DNA of 64,000 bases from Todiramphus chloris collaris (GCA_025345505.1 JANVCC010000120.1:1964284-2028283), one strand, 5' to 3'; numbered from the stretch's first letter, positions 10,246-27,000 are shown. Made by a program: numbers and translations. The notes: generated by a model not told the origin, from the letters alone.

Positions 10246-13200
10246 GGTGAGGCAGCTGGAAGGGCAGGAAGAATCCCGTTTAGTTCCTGTAAGCAGGGCT
10301 GGTGCCAGTCCTGTTACACCGTTCCCTGAACTTGTCTCCCGGTCCTGTTGCCATGAGACCCCCTGGGCTGCTCCTGGCACTGGTGCTTTAGTGGTGTTTC
10401 CAGGGCCTCCTCCCCGCAGACATTGATGCCACTTTCCCCACCTCCCCTCCAGACCCCATCACCCCTCTGGGCTCCCACCTGCTCCTGCCACACAGCCAGA
10501 AAGGCGAGTTTTTGTGCGCGAAGGTGCTGGAGATGCAACCAGCATGGACCACCGTGCAGCACATCCCAGGCAGGGAAAGTCTCAGGGCTGGTGGCCCCGG
10601 GGCTGGCAGAAGGATGCACATCCCTTCGGCATCCTGAGCGCAACGCCCGGGTGTGATCTGGAGTAAATCCACACGGTTGCAGGCAAGGTGGGGGCAGGAA
10701 CAGGGAATGCTGGTCTGATTGACCTAGGGCTGGTTGAGCGTGCAGCCAGTGCTCGGGACCCTCCAAATCAGATGTCTCCAAGGTCTGCAACGCATCGTCT
10801 CCCGGCACGTGCAAAGCTCAGCTCCTGCTTACACCCATTACAGCTTTAATCAGGCAAATCCTGGTCTGCAAGCAGGCACCCTGAGGAAGGGGCCACCTCC
10901 ACCCTGAAGCTTGGGGCCACCTCCACCCTGAAGCTTGCGGCCACCCACATTCTGCACCTCTGTTGGGTGCTGCTCTTCTGCCCTTGGCTCCCTCCAGCCT
11001 CCCAGGAGGAGCAGGGGCAGGTCCAGAGGTGAATCAGCCCTGCTAAGCACGGGCTCGCCTCCTCCAAATGATGCCAAGAGCAGCGAGGTTTCAAAGCCGG
11101 GTATATCTGAGCCTCCCATCTGTGCAATGAAGATCAAACCGGGAGAGCTGGTGAGGAGCTGGGAGCTCGTGGCTGGGAGGAGTGGTGCCAGCCCTGCGAG
11201 CTCTGGTGCCCAGAGGACAAAGGAGCCAAGTGCTGCTTGGGAAGGCACCGGTGGCGTGGGTTTAGCCGCTGCTTGGGCAGCGTTGTTATTGGTCCCCCAG
11301 TAAACTCCAGGTCTCCTGCTGAGTAAAATGAGCCACCCTGGGAGGTTTATGCTGGCAAAGCTGTCGCTCCCCAGCCAGCTTTCCACTGTGCAAAGCACCT
11401 TTGCCTTCGGGATGTGGGGTTTATGGAACTTTGTGGCACATGGGGATGTGAGAGCAGAGGCAGAAGGTGTCCAGGTCCCCAGGTCCCCAGGCTGTCACCC
11501 TGGCTGGGCTGCAGCGGGCAGGAGGAGCAGCTGCCTATGTTAGGAGCCAGCCAGATGCCTTCTGCAAGGAGGGAGGAACTAAAGCAGCCTCCACCCAGCT
11601 CTGGGCACTCAGTGTCCAAATTAAAGGTGCGTGTGGGTGGCAGGACAGCGTGGAGCTCGGTGTGGAGCTCAGGGTGGAGGTTGGCACAGAGCTTGGCATA
11701 GAGCTTGGTGCAGAGCTTTGCTTGGAGCTCAGTGTGGAGCTCGGTCTGGAGCTTGACACGGAGCTCGGCGCGGAGCTCTGCATGGGGAGCTTGGTGTGGA
11801 GCTTGGCATGGAGCTCAGCGTGGCAGGAGGGCTCTGCCTGTGCAAGAGGGGAGGGAGGGGGCACCTAGGCAGCCCAAGGAGGTGTTGGCAACGGGGTCTG
11901 TGGGGCACGCTGGTGACAGCAAGGTTTGGAGTTGGGAGCAGAAAGGCTCCACCTTCACCCTTTCTTGCTCACCCTTTCACGCTCCTATAGCCTCCTGGGT
12001 TTTAGCAAAATTGCTGAGGTTGTGAGAGAGAAGAAAAGCCAAAGCATTTCAAGCATCAGGCCTCTGTCCTTCACCGCACGCTCCTGCCAGCTTGGGCAGG
12101 AGATGCCACAGGGGTCCTACACCACATCTCCCCAGTCACTCTGCCCCAGAGCAGAGACAGCCCTAACTGGGCTACAGGTACTGTGGGAAAGACTGGAATT
12201 AAAGGCAGGATGGCAAAGCACGTGCCTAAGGGGGCTGAATTAAGGTTGTGCAGGCAAACATAACGCTGGGCTTTCCTACATTTGAGCAGACAAGTCTGAG
12301 GCTGGGATGATGTTCTTCTGAATGTGACAATTTGTCAAGCTGTTGTTTTGTCTTAACTGGGAGCATAAGAGGAAAGGCATCTGGAAGGCACAGTGTGCAG
12401 ATGGCTGGGCCCTGGGGAGGGCCCCAGGAGGCCACGGTGACAGCCTGGCAGCAGCAGGTTGCCACCCTTTCCAGGGGTGGCAAGGACAAGAGCAAACTGG
12501 ACAACTTAAACCCCATGAAATAAGGGCTGGGAGAGGTGGAAGCGAAGGAGAAGTGGGGTTGGGGCCTGGGAAAACCTTCTGGCTGACTGACCCCTTTCAA
12601 AGTCACCATTTATCCCCTTGCTCCTGTTTGAGCTTTGCTGCCCTGTGGCTCTGCCTCTATACACAGCCTGTACATTTCCAGTAATAACAGGTATTTTCCA
12701 GTATCTATATGTATTCCAACAAACAGCTCTGCCTGCAGAGGAAGCATCTGCTGGTCTCAGCACTGTGCTCTAGCCCAGCTTGGCTCAGGAGACATTAGAG
12801 AGGCAGGAGACAGTCAGAGCATCCCTCCCGCTTGTTCTCCAGTGCCGAGGAAGAGCTGATGGAATGCAAATGGGACATGTGGTGCTGGAAGAAGGAAATC
12901 GTCCTGTCCCTGTCCCCCCCCCTGCAATTGCCTGTCAAGAAAATCCAAAGTTGATATATTTAATGGTAACAAGGTGGGAAAGTTAATCAGCCTCCTGCTT
13001 TGGAGCTCTAATGAGTAGACATTGGGATGAGACGTGGTGCAGGGGGTAACCTCCAAGAAGGGGTATGTCACAAGCACCCACCAAGGAGGTGGTGTTGCTT
13101 CTACCTTTGACAGCATATGGGGGAAACTTGCCACCAGTGGCTATGAAATGTCCCCAGGCACTGTTTACCTGCCTCACTGGTGGGGCATCAGTAGTGGAGG

Positions 13201-14269
13201 GACCCTTGGGTCCCATCCCTGTGCTCCTAGTAGGTGTCTGTACCCTCCTGGGGCCCACCAAGAATGGAGGTGGATAGCTGTAAGGATCTAGCTTGGATCT
13301 GGGGGTCTTCTAGCCACACCATACATAGGTACAACGCATGGACTCTGTAGGCTGCAGCTGGCCTGGGACAGCCATTGTGGGTGGGATGTCCTGAGCAGGG
13401 ACAAGTCTCTGCTATGACTTGGCAAGCGCTGGCCAAGAGCAGCCCAGGAGCCTGCCAGCTCCGTTCCAGACGGGTATTGACCAAGACCTGGCCAGAAGCC
13501 TGTGCTCAGTGGGGACACCACCACCACCTGAACTCTCCTGCCCACGGCTGCTTTGCTAAGCTGCAGGATTTTAGGGATCCCATCAGCTTGGGGCTGTGCT
13601 CAACCCAACTGCTGTCCCCCAACAAGGATCAGCAGGTCATACCCCAACCACTCCTTTATTTTATCCAGCAGCATCTCTTGGAGCTCCTGTTTTCTCTGCA
13701 GCTCTGCTGTCCAGGTCCCTGCAGGGTTTGGCAGCTTGGTAGAAAAGGTGGATGAAAAGGCAGGAACATGGAGCAGGGCTCAGCCCCTCTCCCTGCTGCT
13801 GTGACAGGTTTCAGCAGTGAGGTCCAGGAGAAAAACCCACACGGTTTACAAAGCAAACAAGAATGTCTTTTTTCCTGGTTTATAGCTGCTGACAGTTCTT
13901 GCTGCAGCTGCTTATTCTGTAGGTGTCTCAATTACCTTCTTGCTAATAACCTACATCGGGGTGTCAGGGGCACACTCAAAGTCCTTCCCAACAACACTTG
14001 GTCCCGTGTTCTAGTGGCACTGGAAAACCATTTCTCACTGCCCGGTCCCTGGGGAAGAAGTCCTGTGTGTCTCTTCTCATCCTGGATTTAACCCACTCTG
14101 GATCCCGTAAATCCATCCTGGATTTATCTCCACTTGTCCAGGGCATTTTTTGCTGCCAGCCTCTGTCTGCCTTCTTCTGTAGTGGCTCTGTGAGTGGTGG
14201 CAGTCTGGAGAGAGGAAGACATCACTGGGATGCACAGAAAAGGCATTGCTGAGTGGATGATGAGTGGAC
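10246..14269. other. Intergenic DNA between NKAIN1 and PUM1, part 2
   Basis: No gene is supported. Contents seen are a direct duplication of a ~30-base unit at about 10887-10945 (GGCCACCTCCACCCTGAAGC occurs twice), the 12-bp minisatellite at 11645-11825, and a small AT-rich patch at about 12945-13015. A CATCCTGGATTTA motif is repeated near 14078 and 14116. The remainder looks like single-copy DNA without coding signal. Confidence 0.6.
11645..11825. repeat. ~12-bp minisatellite (GGAGCTCGGTGT-type units)
   Basis: Imperfect units of about 12 bases, GGAGCTCGGTGT / AGAGCTTGGCAT / GGAGCTCAGTGT, run for about 15 copies. Each carries GAGCTC or GAGCTT. The frames reading ELGVELSVELG and similar, on both strands, are products of the 12-base period rather than a gene. 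Confidence 0.88.
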
Positions 14270-14975
14270 TGAGATCAGTGCCATGGAGAAGGACTTGGGA
14301 GTGCAGGGGAGTGAGAAGCTGGACACCATCCAGCCCCGTGCGCTGGCACCCAGAGCCACTGGCACCCTGGGCTGCACCCCAGCAGTGTGGGCAGCAGGGG
14401 AGGGGGGGATCCTGCCCCTCTGCTCCCAGGGCTCTGGGCAGAGAGAGAGACCCCCCTGCAGTGCTGGGGCAGCTCGGGAGTGCTCAGCACAGCAGAGACA
14501 GGGACCTGGTGGAGCGGGGCCAGAGGAGCCCCAGCGATGCTGGGAGGGCTGGAACCCCTCTGCTGGGAGCCAGGCTGGGAGAGCTGGGGGGGTTCAGCCT
14601 GCAGAGGAGAAGGCTCCCCAAGGGGAGACCTTCTGGGGGCCTTGCAGGACTTGAAGGGGCCTGGCAGAAAGATGGGGATGGACTTTTGAGCAGGGCCTGT
14701 TGGGACAGGACAAGGGGTGATGGTTTCAATCTGGAAGAGGGGAGATATAGGTTGGACATTAGGAAGAAGTTCTTCGCTCTGAGGGTGGTGAGACACTGGC
14801 CCAGGTTGCCCAGAGAAGTTGTGGATGCCCCGTCCCTGGAAGTGCTCAAGCCCAGGCTGGCTGGGGCTGTAAGCACCCTGCTCTAGTGGGAGGGGTCCCT
14901 GCCCATGGCAGGGGGGTTGGAACTGGATGATCTTTAAGGTCCCTTACAACCCTGACAATTCCATGATTCTATGAC
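14270..14975 (+). repeat. CR1 retrotransposon fragment with intact 3' end
   Basis: The copy begins near ATGGAGAAGGACTTGGGAGT. It passes through GTGCGCTGGCACCCAGAGCC, the CCCCCCTGCAGTGCTGGGGC box and GGTTGGACATTAGGAAGAAG. It ends with GGGGGGTTGGAACTGGATGA, TCTTTAAGGTCCC and the ATTCCATGATTCTATGA tail characteristic of CR1. It is the best local reference for the other copies. A 230-codon open frame across it is the decayed end of the CR1 polyprotein, not a host gene. Confidence 0.93.
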
Positions 14976-17900
14976 TGGCAAGGCTGTTCCCAGACTGGGG
15001 GGTGTGTGGCACGGCTTTGCCAGTTGCCTCCCTGCACACAGGCAGGAAATAGTGGGACTTGCTGTTAATGACCCTCAAGACATGACCTAGGGTTGCTTAG
15101 TTGTTGTCCTTGTACCCAGGTCTGGGGGCTCGGTGTCAGGCTCAGTAGAATTCTAAGCACAGCCAATGGGTGGGAGTTGCTTAAAAGCTTTAATCCTAGA
15201 GGGATGTATCTTTTTTGTGAAAGACAGCCACTTTCCAGCCAAAATGAAACTTTCAGACTTCGCCGTTGTCAGGTGGGTCTGCAGCCAGAATTTCCTTCGG
15301 CTTGCCGCAACCACAACGTTTCATCAGCCACTTTTAGACACTTGGCTGCTGACTCCTGAAAACATTTGCGCTGGGTTTCTCAAGAAGAGCATGGAAACCT
15401 GTAGGCGAAACGTGTCAGTGAAAACCACGGCTTGATCTGATGACTGCAGAAAGAAAGGGACGTTTTCCGCCAGGGTCCCCTGATGGTGACAGGTCCAGCT
15501 CAGAACATTGCCGTGCGTTCCCTGCATCTGCCTGCGTGGGGGACTGGGCTCTCACCGGGAAAGTCCCGTGGGGAAGGTCGAGGGTTTGATGTCACTGGCC
15601 ACCTTTGTGAAGCAGCTGATGGAGCAAAGGATGGCCCATGTCCATGAATGTGTACTAAAGCTGCCCAGCTGCAGGGCTGGTCATTACCTTTTGTCTCAAG
15701 ATAACGTGTTTTGATGAAGCTGGATGACATAGTCGGCTCTTAAAGATTTTTGGTCAAGCCAACATGTTTTGAAAGTATCCTGCATAAAGATTTCCACCAG
15801 TTCTGGCTTGGGTTATTAAAAATCAAATAACTCAGGGGATTTTCTTTTCTGGTGGCCAACAAAATTTTGCTGCCCCACTGAAGAACTTGGCACTGGGTGG
15901 GGAGATGCTCTTTCCTCCCCCCTGGCTTTTAATTTCAGAGACCAAGTTATCATTGAGATACAAGTGCTGGACCTGCCTACACTTCCCCAAGGCTGGGGAC
16001 AGCCAGGTCTGCTGGGGGCAGTGCTGAAGCCACTCATCTGCAATTTATGGAGTCACTCAGCCTGTTTTCTTCTCCAGCTGAATCCACTGTCCTGTGTACG
16101 TGTCTCCTCTGCTGAGCTGTGGGAAGCTCTGTTCCAAGGAGTATGAATCACAGCAGTGATGGGTTTATTTGCTCTTAGACTAAAAGGCTCCTTCAAAGAT
16201 ACTGTCATGTTGGGCATCATGCCACCAAGAACAGAGTCTGGGCAGAGTGTGGATGGAGGGTCTGAATTTGAGCATTTGGCTTTGGACATGTAACTTTGAT
16301 GTTTAATGATGAGCGTAGTTGACTGAAGCTCCATCTGTAGTCAATAGAAAGGTGTTTCTAGTGAGTCATTTGGAGGTTAGGAGGACATCAACCATCTTCT
16401 GGAGGAATTTTTTTTCCTTTGTAGACTGAAGACAGAGCCCAGGAGAACTTATGTCAGAACTGGTATGGGGTAAGCCAGGGCCAGGGAGATGGGGCTGCCC
16501 TTGACGGGCAATGGTGTGACAAAGACCAGAAGGACATTTCCACCTCCAGGTTTTTCCCATGAAGGTGAAAGTTATTTCACTGCCTGCACTGCCTCTTCCT
16601 CCCACTCTGGCTCCAAAGTCCCTGGAGCAGCATGTTCTCCCAGTGGGAGACTTTCCACTGCTTGCAACAAGCTGGGAACTTAAGCAGGGCCTGAGGGGCA
16701 GGAGAGAGGATGGCAATGGTGGGAGGCAGAAGAAGCTGCAGGAGGGACAGAGGTGCTGGGGGTGGGACCCAAACCCCTACTCAGTGCCATAGCCATGGGG
16801 CTGCGTGTCCCCACAGGCCATTTCCCCGTGCCTTTCTGCCTAAATAAACCAACTGGCCTAAGCGCGTTTGAGCCACTAACATTTCATCTGCAGGAGGGCT
16901 CCTCCTCCCTCCCGCTCGCATCATGCTGGTATAAATGTAATTATCCCAGGTGTAATTAACAGAAACCATGTTTCTAGCGTCAGCAAGCAGCCAGGGCGTG
17001 TGCTGCAAGCCACCGCAGCGGAGCGGTTATCTCTGGCTCACAGCGCACGGTCAGCACTGCCTGGGGACCTCTGTCCTACCACCAGCTCAACAGCTCGGGG
17101 ACAGGAGGCCCCACCAGCCAGGTTCTGAGGATGGCACCCCAAAACCTGGCCAGCAGAAGCGGGTAGGGACTGGCCAGCTGTCCTTCCCCTGGGCACCCCA
17201 GGGAGGACGTGGCGTGGAAGGAGCTCCTGACCTCTCTCACACTTTTCAACCCAAGTATTTGTCACCCCGCTGATGCCTTGTATCAGCCCAGGATGTTCAG
17301 CAGATGTTGCAGAATGCAACCAAAGGAGAAGAGGGGCTGCACAGATTTATTTGCTCCAGTGCCAAGACGACACAGTTTCACTGTTCACATCTCTGCTACC
17401 ATGAGGTTGGCCTTGCTCACACCAGCAGCTTTCCGGGGACGTTGAGTGGTCCACCATGACACAGCAGAGCTGGCTTTAGGGCTCTACTGGATGGAGGGTG
17501 GAGAACTGACCTGAGCTCACCACACAAGCATGGTTCAGATGGGCTGGCTGTGTCACCGAAGTGGTTTCCTGGTAGCAGGGCAGCACAGCTCGGCAGAATG
17601 AGGGACGCTCCCCAGAAGAAATTGCTGATGTTCCTACTCCGGTGAAGAGCCTGGGGGAAGGCAGGCCTGCTAACAGGAGCTGCTCGTTGCACAGGATCCA
17701 TGCCACAGCCGTTTGTGGGGTGCTCAGCGCCACGGCCGAGCAGGGGGGCTGTGCCAAGTGCCACACACACATCTGGGCAACGCGCTGCTGCGGTGCAGGC
17801 GGCCGAGCCCAGTGCAGCCCAGTTTTTCACAGTGAGGTTTTGCCAGGTCAAATAAGCCATGGCAGCGCTGGCCAAAGGAAATTTTGGGTGGCTACACAAG

Positions 17901-18279
17901 GCTTGGCTTAAAAAAAAAGCACATCAAGAGCAAAAGCCTTTTGCTCACTGTTTATCCCCAACGTCCCCTCTTGCGCCAGGCTGGGGGCACCCAGCCCTTC
18001 GCAGGCTGCAGTCACAAGCTGTATTTCCCCAGGGTTCTGGAGGGTGGCCGGGGTGAGGCCCCAGTTCCCCTCAAGCCCTGGCACGGGGCGAGCACCTGGA
18101 AGAGGCAGCAGAGACACCCGTCCCCGGCAGATGCCACGAGCCACACAGCCAGAGCTCAGCCGGATCCGGCCTTGCTCCTGCTTTTAACGACTGTGGGATA
18201 AACTGGGCTCGAAGTAACTTCTGGTACCTGAAACCACAACCTGCAGAAAGCTCAGACTTCAGGGAAAAGTTTCAACAAG
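14976..18279. other. Intergenic DNA upstream of the PUM1 CpG island
   Basis: No gene or classifiable repeat is seen. A block at about 15180-15480 with few CpG and balanced composition, and an AT-rich patch at about 16840-16980 (CTGGTATAAATGTAATTATC and GGTGTAATTAACAG), could be conserved non-coding elements. Nothing else stands out. Confidence 0.55.
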
Positions 18280-18582
18280 TCCCTCACGCTCTGCGGGAGC
18301 TCGGTGGCAGCCGCGCTGGGCTGCGGGTTGTTTTGCCCTCCGTGTGCGCGCGAGGGAACGTCCGGAGTACAGGTGGTTTCCTCCCACTTTCCGTGCGTGT
18401 TTCTCTCGCCTGAGCAAAAGGGAGATCAAATATTACACCGAAACGTCAAATACGGACATGAAATCCACCCCTGCCTATAGAAAAACCACAGGACCCTAAG
18501 GCCCCAGTGCAGGAGGATGCACAAAAGCAACAGCGGCGCCCGGGAAGGAGCTGCCCCTTTAACATGGAGGGGCTGTGCTAGG

Positions 18583-18602
18583 AACTACAGCTCCCAGTGT
18601 AC
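18583..18602 (+). promoter_or_regulatory. ZNF143/Staf-like motif
   Basis: AACTACAGCTCCCAGTGTAC fits the extended ZNF143 pattern ACTACAnnTCCCAG followed by a purine-rich 3' half. It sits at the upstream edge of the PUM1 CpG island, about 0.8 kb before exon 1, and is paired with an inverted copy about 50 bases further on. Confidence 0.6.
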
Positions 18603-18653
18603 AGCGCTTTGTTGTAATGGCCAGACTGGGAGCCTGGCCGGCGCCGGAGCGGC

Positions 18654-18673
18654 GCACGCTGGGCTCTGTAGTT
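18654..18673 (-). promoter_or_regulatory. ZNF143/Staf-like motif, inverted partner
   Basis: The plus strand reads GCACGCTGGGCTCTGTAGTT, whose reverse complement is AACTACAGAGCCCAGCGTGC. This again fits the extended ZNF143 consensus (ACTACA, then CCCAG and TGC). Its orientation is opposite to the motif at 18583-18602. Confidence 0.6.
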
Positions 18674-18689
18674 TCCCCTCCAGCTCTGG

Positions 18690-18775
18690 CTTTCATCGAA
18701 TGATGGAATCGTTTCGGTTGGGAAAGAGCTCTCAGATCATCGAGTCCAACCGTTAACCCGGCACTGCCATGTCCG
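18690..18775 (-). repeat. Short CR1-family 3' end fragment next to the CpG island
   Basis: The stretch CGAATGATGGAATCG, then GTTGGGAAAGAGCTCTCAGA and TCATCGAGTCCAACCGTTAA, is the reverse of a CR1 3' terminus. The same family occurs in longer form at 52793. Only about 80 bases remain. It lies just downstream of the paired ZNF143-like sites. Confidence 0.7.
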
Positions 18776-19414
18776 CCAGTAATTTGTGGGGAAGGGGAAT
18801 GGGGTGGGGGGGGGGGGGTGGTATGAAAGGAAAACACATCAAATTTATGCTTAGATGCTGGCTCTGGGGTCGTGAAGGCGCGGGGCGAGGAAGAGCCGCT
18901 CTCCCTGCCCGCGCTTTGTTCCCGTCGGTGCGCTCGGGCCCGGGCCGGTGGCTGCTGCTGGGCCGGGGGAGCCGGCAGCTGCCTCATGGCCGCCCCGCCA
19001 CGGGCCCGGCGGGCTGGGGGGGGGGCCGAGGCCGGGAGCGGGGACTCAATTCCGGTCCCGTCAGCCGAGAGAGCGCTGATGGCGACTGCGTGGGGCTGAG
19101 GACGGACTGTGCCCCCCGGCCCCGCTAGGGGAGCGGCTGCGCTTAGAGCAGCAGGGCCCCTAACCGGGCCTGGCCCGGCCACGACCCAGCGGGGCCTGGC
19201 GGCTGCCGCGGGGGAACGCACAGGAAGCAGCCGGGCACGGCCGGTTCCCCCCCAAACCCCCCACGGTGCTCCTGGGCCGGCGCAGGACGGGTCTGGAGGG
19301 GGGAAGGGGCCGCGGGGCCCGGGCAGGGCCCGTCCCAGCCGGGGGAGCAGCTGCCCGGCGCCGCTCGGAGTGGCCTCGCCTTCCCGGCGTGCAGCGCGGC
19401 GCCCGTCCCCGCCG

Positions 19415-19427
19415 GGCCGCCATGTTG
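19415..19427 (+). promoter_or_regulatory. PUM1: YY1-like site in exon 1
   Basis: GGCCGCCATGTTG matches the YY1 consensus GCCGCCATnTTG. YY1 sites in this orientation are commonly found just downstream of the start site of TATA-less promoters. The CCATG core is also the start codon of a small upstream ORF. Confidence 0.6.
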
Positions 19428-19436
19428 TCGGAGTGA
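19422..19436 (+). CDS. Four-codon upstream ORF in the PUM1 5' UTR
   Basis: ATG TTG TCG GAG TGA encodes Met-Leu-Ser-Glu. It lies within the inferred exon 1, in a context with C at -3 and T at +4, which is weak for initiation. If transcription begins upstream of 19422 it would precede the main PUM1 AUG and could modestly lower translation. If it begins downstream, the ATG is not in the mRNA and serves only as part of the YY1-like motif. No peptide function is implied. Confidence 0.35.
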   Translation: MLSE

Positions 19437-19509
19437 AAGGCAGGGGGAGAGGCAGGCGGCGAGCGGCCTGGGGGGGGCCGAGATCCGTCTTCATCCTACC
19501 GCTCCGCCC

Positions 19510-24058
<4,549 letters not shown>

Positions 24059-27000
24059 TGAACGCATCGGGCTTGTGATAGATGCTTTTAATGATGCTTT
24101 TTTTGTTGTTTTGTTTTTAGAAGCTTAAGCTGGTTATTGGGCGGGTGGAAAATGGCAACAGTTGTACTTTTTGTTTTCTCTTTTCAGGATTGCGGGGCCT
24201 TGGTAGCTATGGGCTGAAAGATTTCTGCTCTTGAGGGTGTTGAAATACCAATCCACTCTTTGGGACAGTGAAATGCATGTTTGCAAAAATTTATCGTTCC
24301 CTTTATTGATTGATTTGGTTTATTTATTTATTAATTATTTTTTGGGGGGTGGATGTGTGGAGCAGTGGCTGCTGCTGCTGCTTTTCAAAGCTGTTGCTGT
24401 AGTTAAATAATTCTTATGTAATGGTATTACAAAACTGCCAGTGCATGTAGGTTGAGCTTTTTACCATTCCCAATATTGAAAAAGGCCGTTCTGAAAGCTG
24501 CTGGTAATACGTTTTTGTCGGGTTTCTTTGCTTGTTTGTGTGGGGTAGGTTTGGGGCTGGTTTTTGGTTTTATTTTGTTCCGGTGGGGAGGGGAAGGAGC
24601 TGTTCGTGTGCTCAGCTGAACTGTGAGCAGCCTTCAGGATGTCAGGAAACAGCGCTTTTAGAAACACAGCTAACTTCTTCCAGCAGCTGAACGTGTTTAA
24701 CAGGGTCGTAGGCCAGACCGTGTCTGGGTAGTAGTGTTTAGCAGTGTTTACTGGGAGTCTTCTCAGCAGTTGCATTGTCAGACGTGCTGCGAGTTAACTG
24801 GGTGCATGACTCACTGAGCTGGCTGGCTGGGACCTGCCAGGAGCTCCTCAAAGCAGAGGAGCTTCCTCTGCAAGAACGGTTGAAAAAAGCAGTAATTCCC
24901 ACAAATGCTGTCAGAGCAGTGACACAGAGCTTTTGCAGAGCTTCCTGAATATCTCCCCTCTCTAGTTTTTCAAAGGAGTGAACAAGCCCTTGCTCCTCTG
25001 CTGTGCCTCCCCAGGGGATGTGTTGCCATCCAGACCATTTAAAAGCAAACATTGCAGTGGGTTTTGTAACCTGGCTGAAGTCAGTGTGTACATCAACAAA
25101 GGACTAAACCCAGGTGCGCTGTTGTACCATTTTTCTTCCAGAACAACTTAAAATACTGTAGTCTGAACTGAGCAGCTAGAAGAATATTGTGGTTATTCCC
25201 TTCTGTGGAAGCATAGTATTTAGTTATCACTTTAAAGGAAATAACTGCTTTGAATTGAGTTGTAACTTCTCTGTTAACTGCCCAAGTTTTCAGTCACTAA
25301 ATGTAAAACTTATTTCAAGAGGCATCAATGGAAAAGTTCTTAATGCACTTCAAGTAAGCAAAAAAATATCTCATTGAAGGGCAGCAACTTTTAGTTTTTT
25401 TCAAGTCACAGCTGTCATGGGGTCTGGTGTGGAGATGTTTAGGCAGGAACTACTGTTGTAGTTTAATTCCTGACAACTTCAGGAATTAAAATGAACGTCA
25501 TAGAATTCTTAATCGCTTTTTCCTCCAACTCATGTTTTCATCTCCCTTTCTCTAAAAATCCTCAAAAGCAAAGCTAACAAAACTCGCTGGAGATTGAGGG
25601 GGTGAGGGACAGGACACCCAAATCCTGCAGTCACTAGAAATTTTGCTGGTATTTGAACTTTTTTTTTTTAACTGCATTCTTTGATAACCACAAGACTTAA
25701 GCTTTCACTTGAACAAAAGAAACTTGGCCTGATGTCAGTTGATGTGTTACTCATCTTCAGTTTGATTTTCTTCATTCTTGAATGAAGTGATACTAATAAA
25801 TGCACCACTTGATGAAATAAAAGCTTGTTAGCCTACACTAGTTTAAATGAACTATGTAAAACTAACACCTGTATTCTTTGGAGGCAGAACACTTGAGAAA
25901 ATTGTTTGGATAAACTACACCTGCAGGATTAAGCTCACAAGGTTCTGTGTGATGCTTTCTTGGGGTTTTTTTTTTCCCCCCGTGTGTTGTGTGATCTGAA
26001 GCTCAACAAATGCCCACTATAATATAAAGAAAGTTGGAACCTTTGTTCTACTTCTGGTGGCTTTTATATTGTCTGCCATGTATTTGTCAGAGAATGCTGA
26101 TGTTTTGTGTTCATTATGCATCTTGAAACCAATTTTTGTGTTTAATTTCTTCAAAGTCAACTCTGACATGGGCAGTAACCCTTTTCTCCTGGGGTTGATT
26201 TGATACCGTGTACTCCAGTGCTCTCTGGGCAGCTTTATCTGTGTGTCTATTGATTCAGCCTTTCCCGAGTGCCTCTTTTTTTCCACAGGTCTCTGCCTGC
26301 CTCGGGGTTTTACTCGTGGGAAGCAGAGTGCAGGGTATATAACATTCTAATACTGCTGTTCTGTTTGACTTTTTGGCCATCTCTGCATCTGCTGCTTAAA
26401 TTAGAAATTCCTGCGAGCAAGAACCGGTCTTAGGCATGCAAAATGATTGAGTTCAGTTTGGGCTTGGCCAGGATAGGATTGAATTTGTCCCACAAGAATA
26501 GAAGTGGAAGGAAGTGCTGGGACATGGAGGGAGGTGGGGAATCTATGGGTGTCTGCTAAGCCTCAGCTTCATATAGATACATGTATTTTACTGTATTCTT
26601 CATTTTAGGCTTTCAGAGATAACACGGAGGACTCTTGCCTTGTTGCCTTGAAGACTGGGTAGGAAACTCAGTAGGTAAAAGATAATGGAAAGTCAGAAAA
26701 AATAATTATAGGGTAATATAGGTTAATGCCTGGGAGGTCGTAATTAAAGGTAGAGGGATTTTTTTTTTTTTTTTTAAATTTTGAATGCCAGTTTCTTCTT
26801 TGCTAGCATGTAGGCAGACATCTGTCTCTGGTGATAATACTCCAGTGGTTTTTTTACCTAATGATAGCATTTCATCCTCTGCTATTAAATAGCTGTGAGT
26901 GTTGTGACTCAGAACTTATTTACGGGCTTCTTGCTTTCCGTGTGGATGGTGCTGGCTGTTGCTCCCTGGCATTCCTCTGTACTTGCCTCGCAGCTCTGAG

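Larger units (their letters stand above)
19400..19509 (+). other. PUM1: PUM1 non-coding exon 1 (5' end approximate)
   Basis: A consensus donor GTGAGT begins at 19510 after CGCTCCGCCC. Upstream, GGCCGCCATGTTGTCGGAG resembles what I recall of mammalian PUM1 5' UTRs. The exon is non-coding, because the PUM1 start codon lies in the next exon at 23660. The transcription start is not fixed by any TATA or clear initiator. I place it just upstream of the YY1-like site because such sites usually lie within the first few dozen transcribed bases. Confidence 0.6.

Noticed and set aside
14194-14886. 230-codon + strand frame
   Set aside because: It coincides with a CR1 copy and reads the decayed end of the CR1 polyprotein; it is not a host gene.
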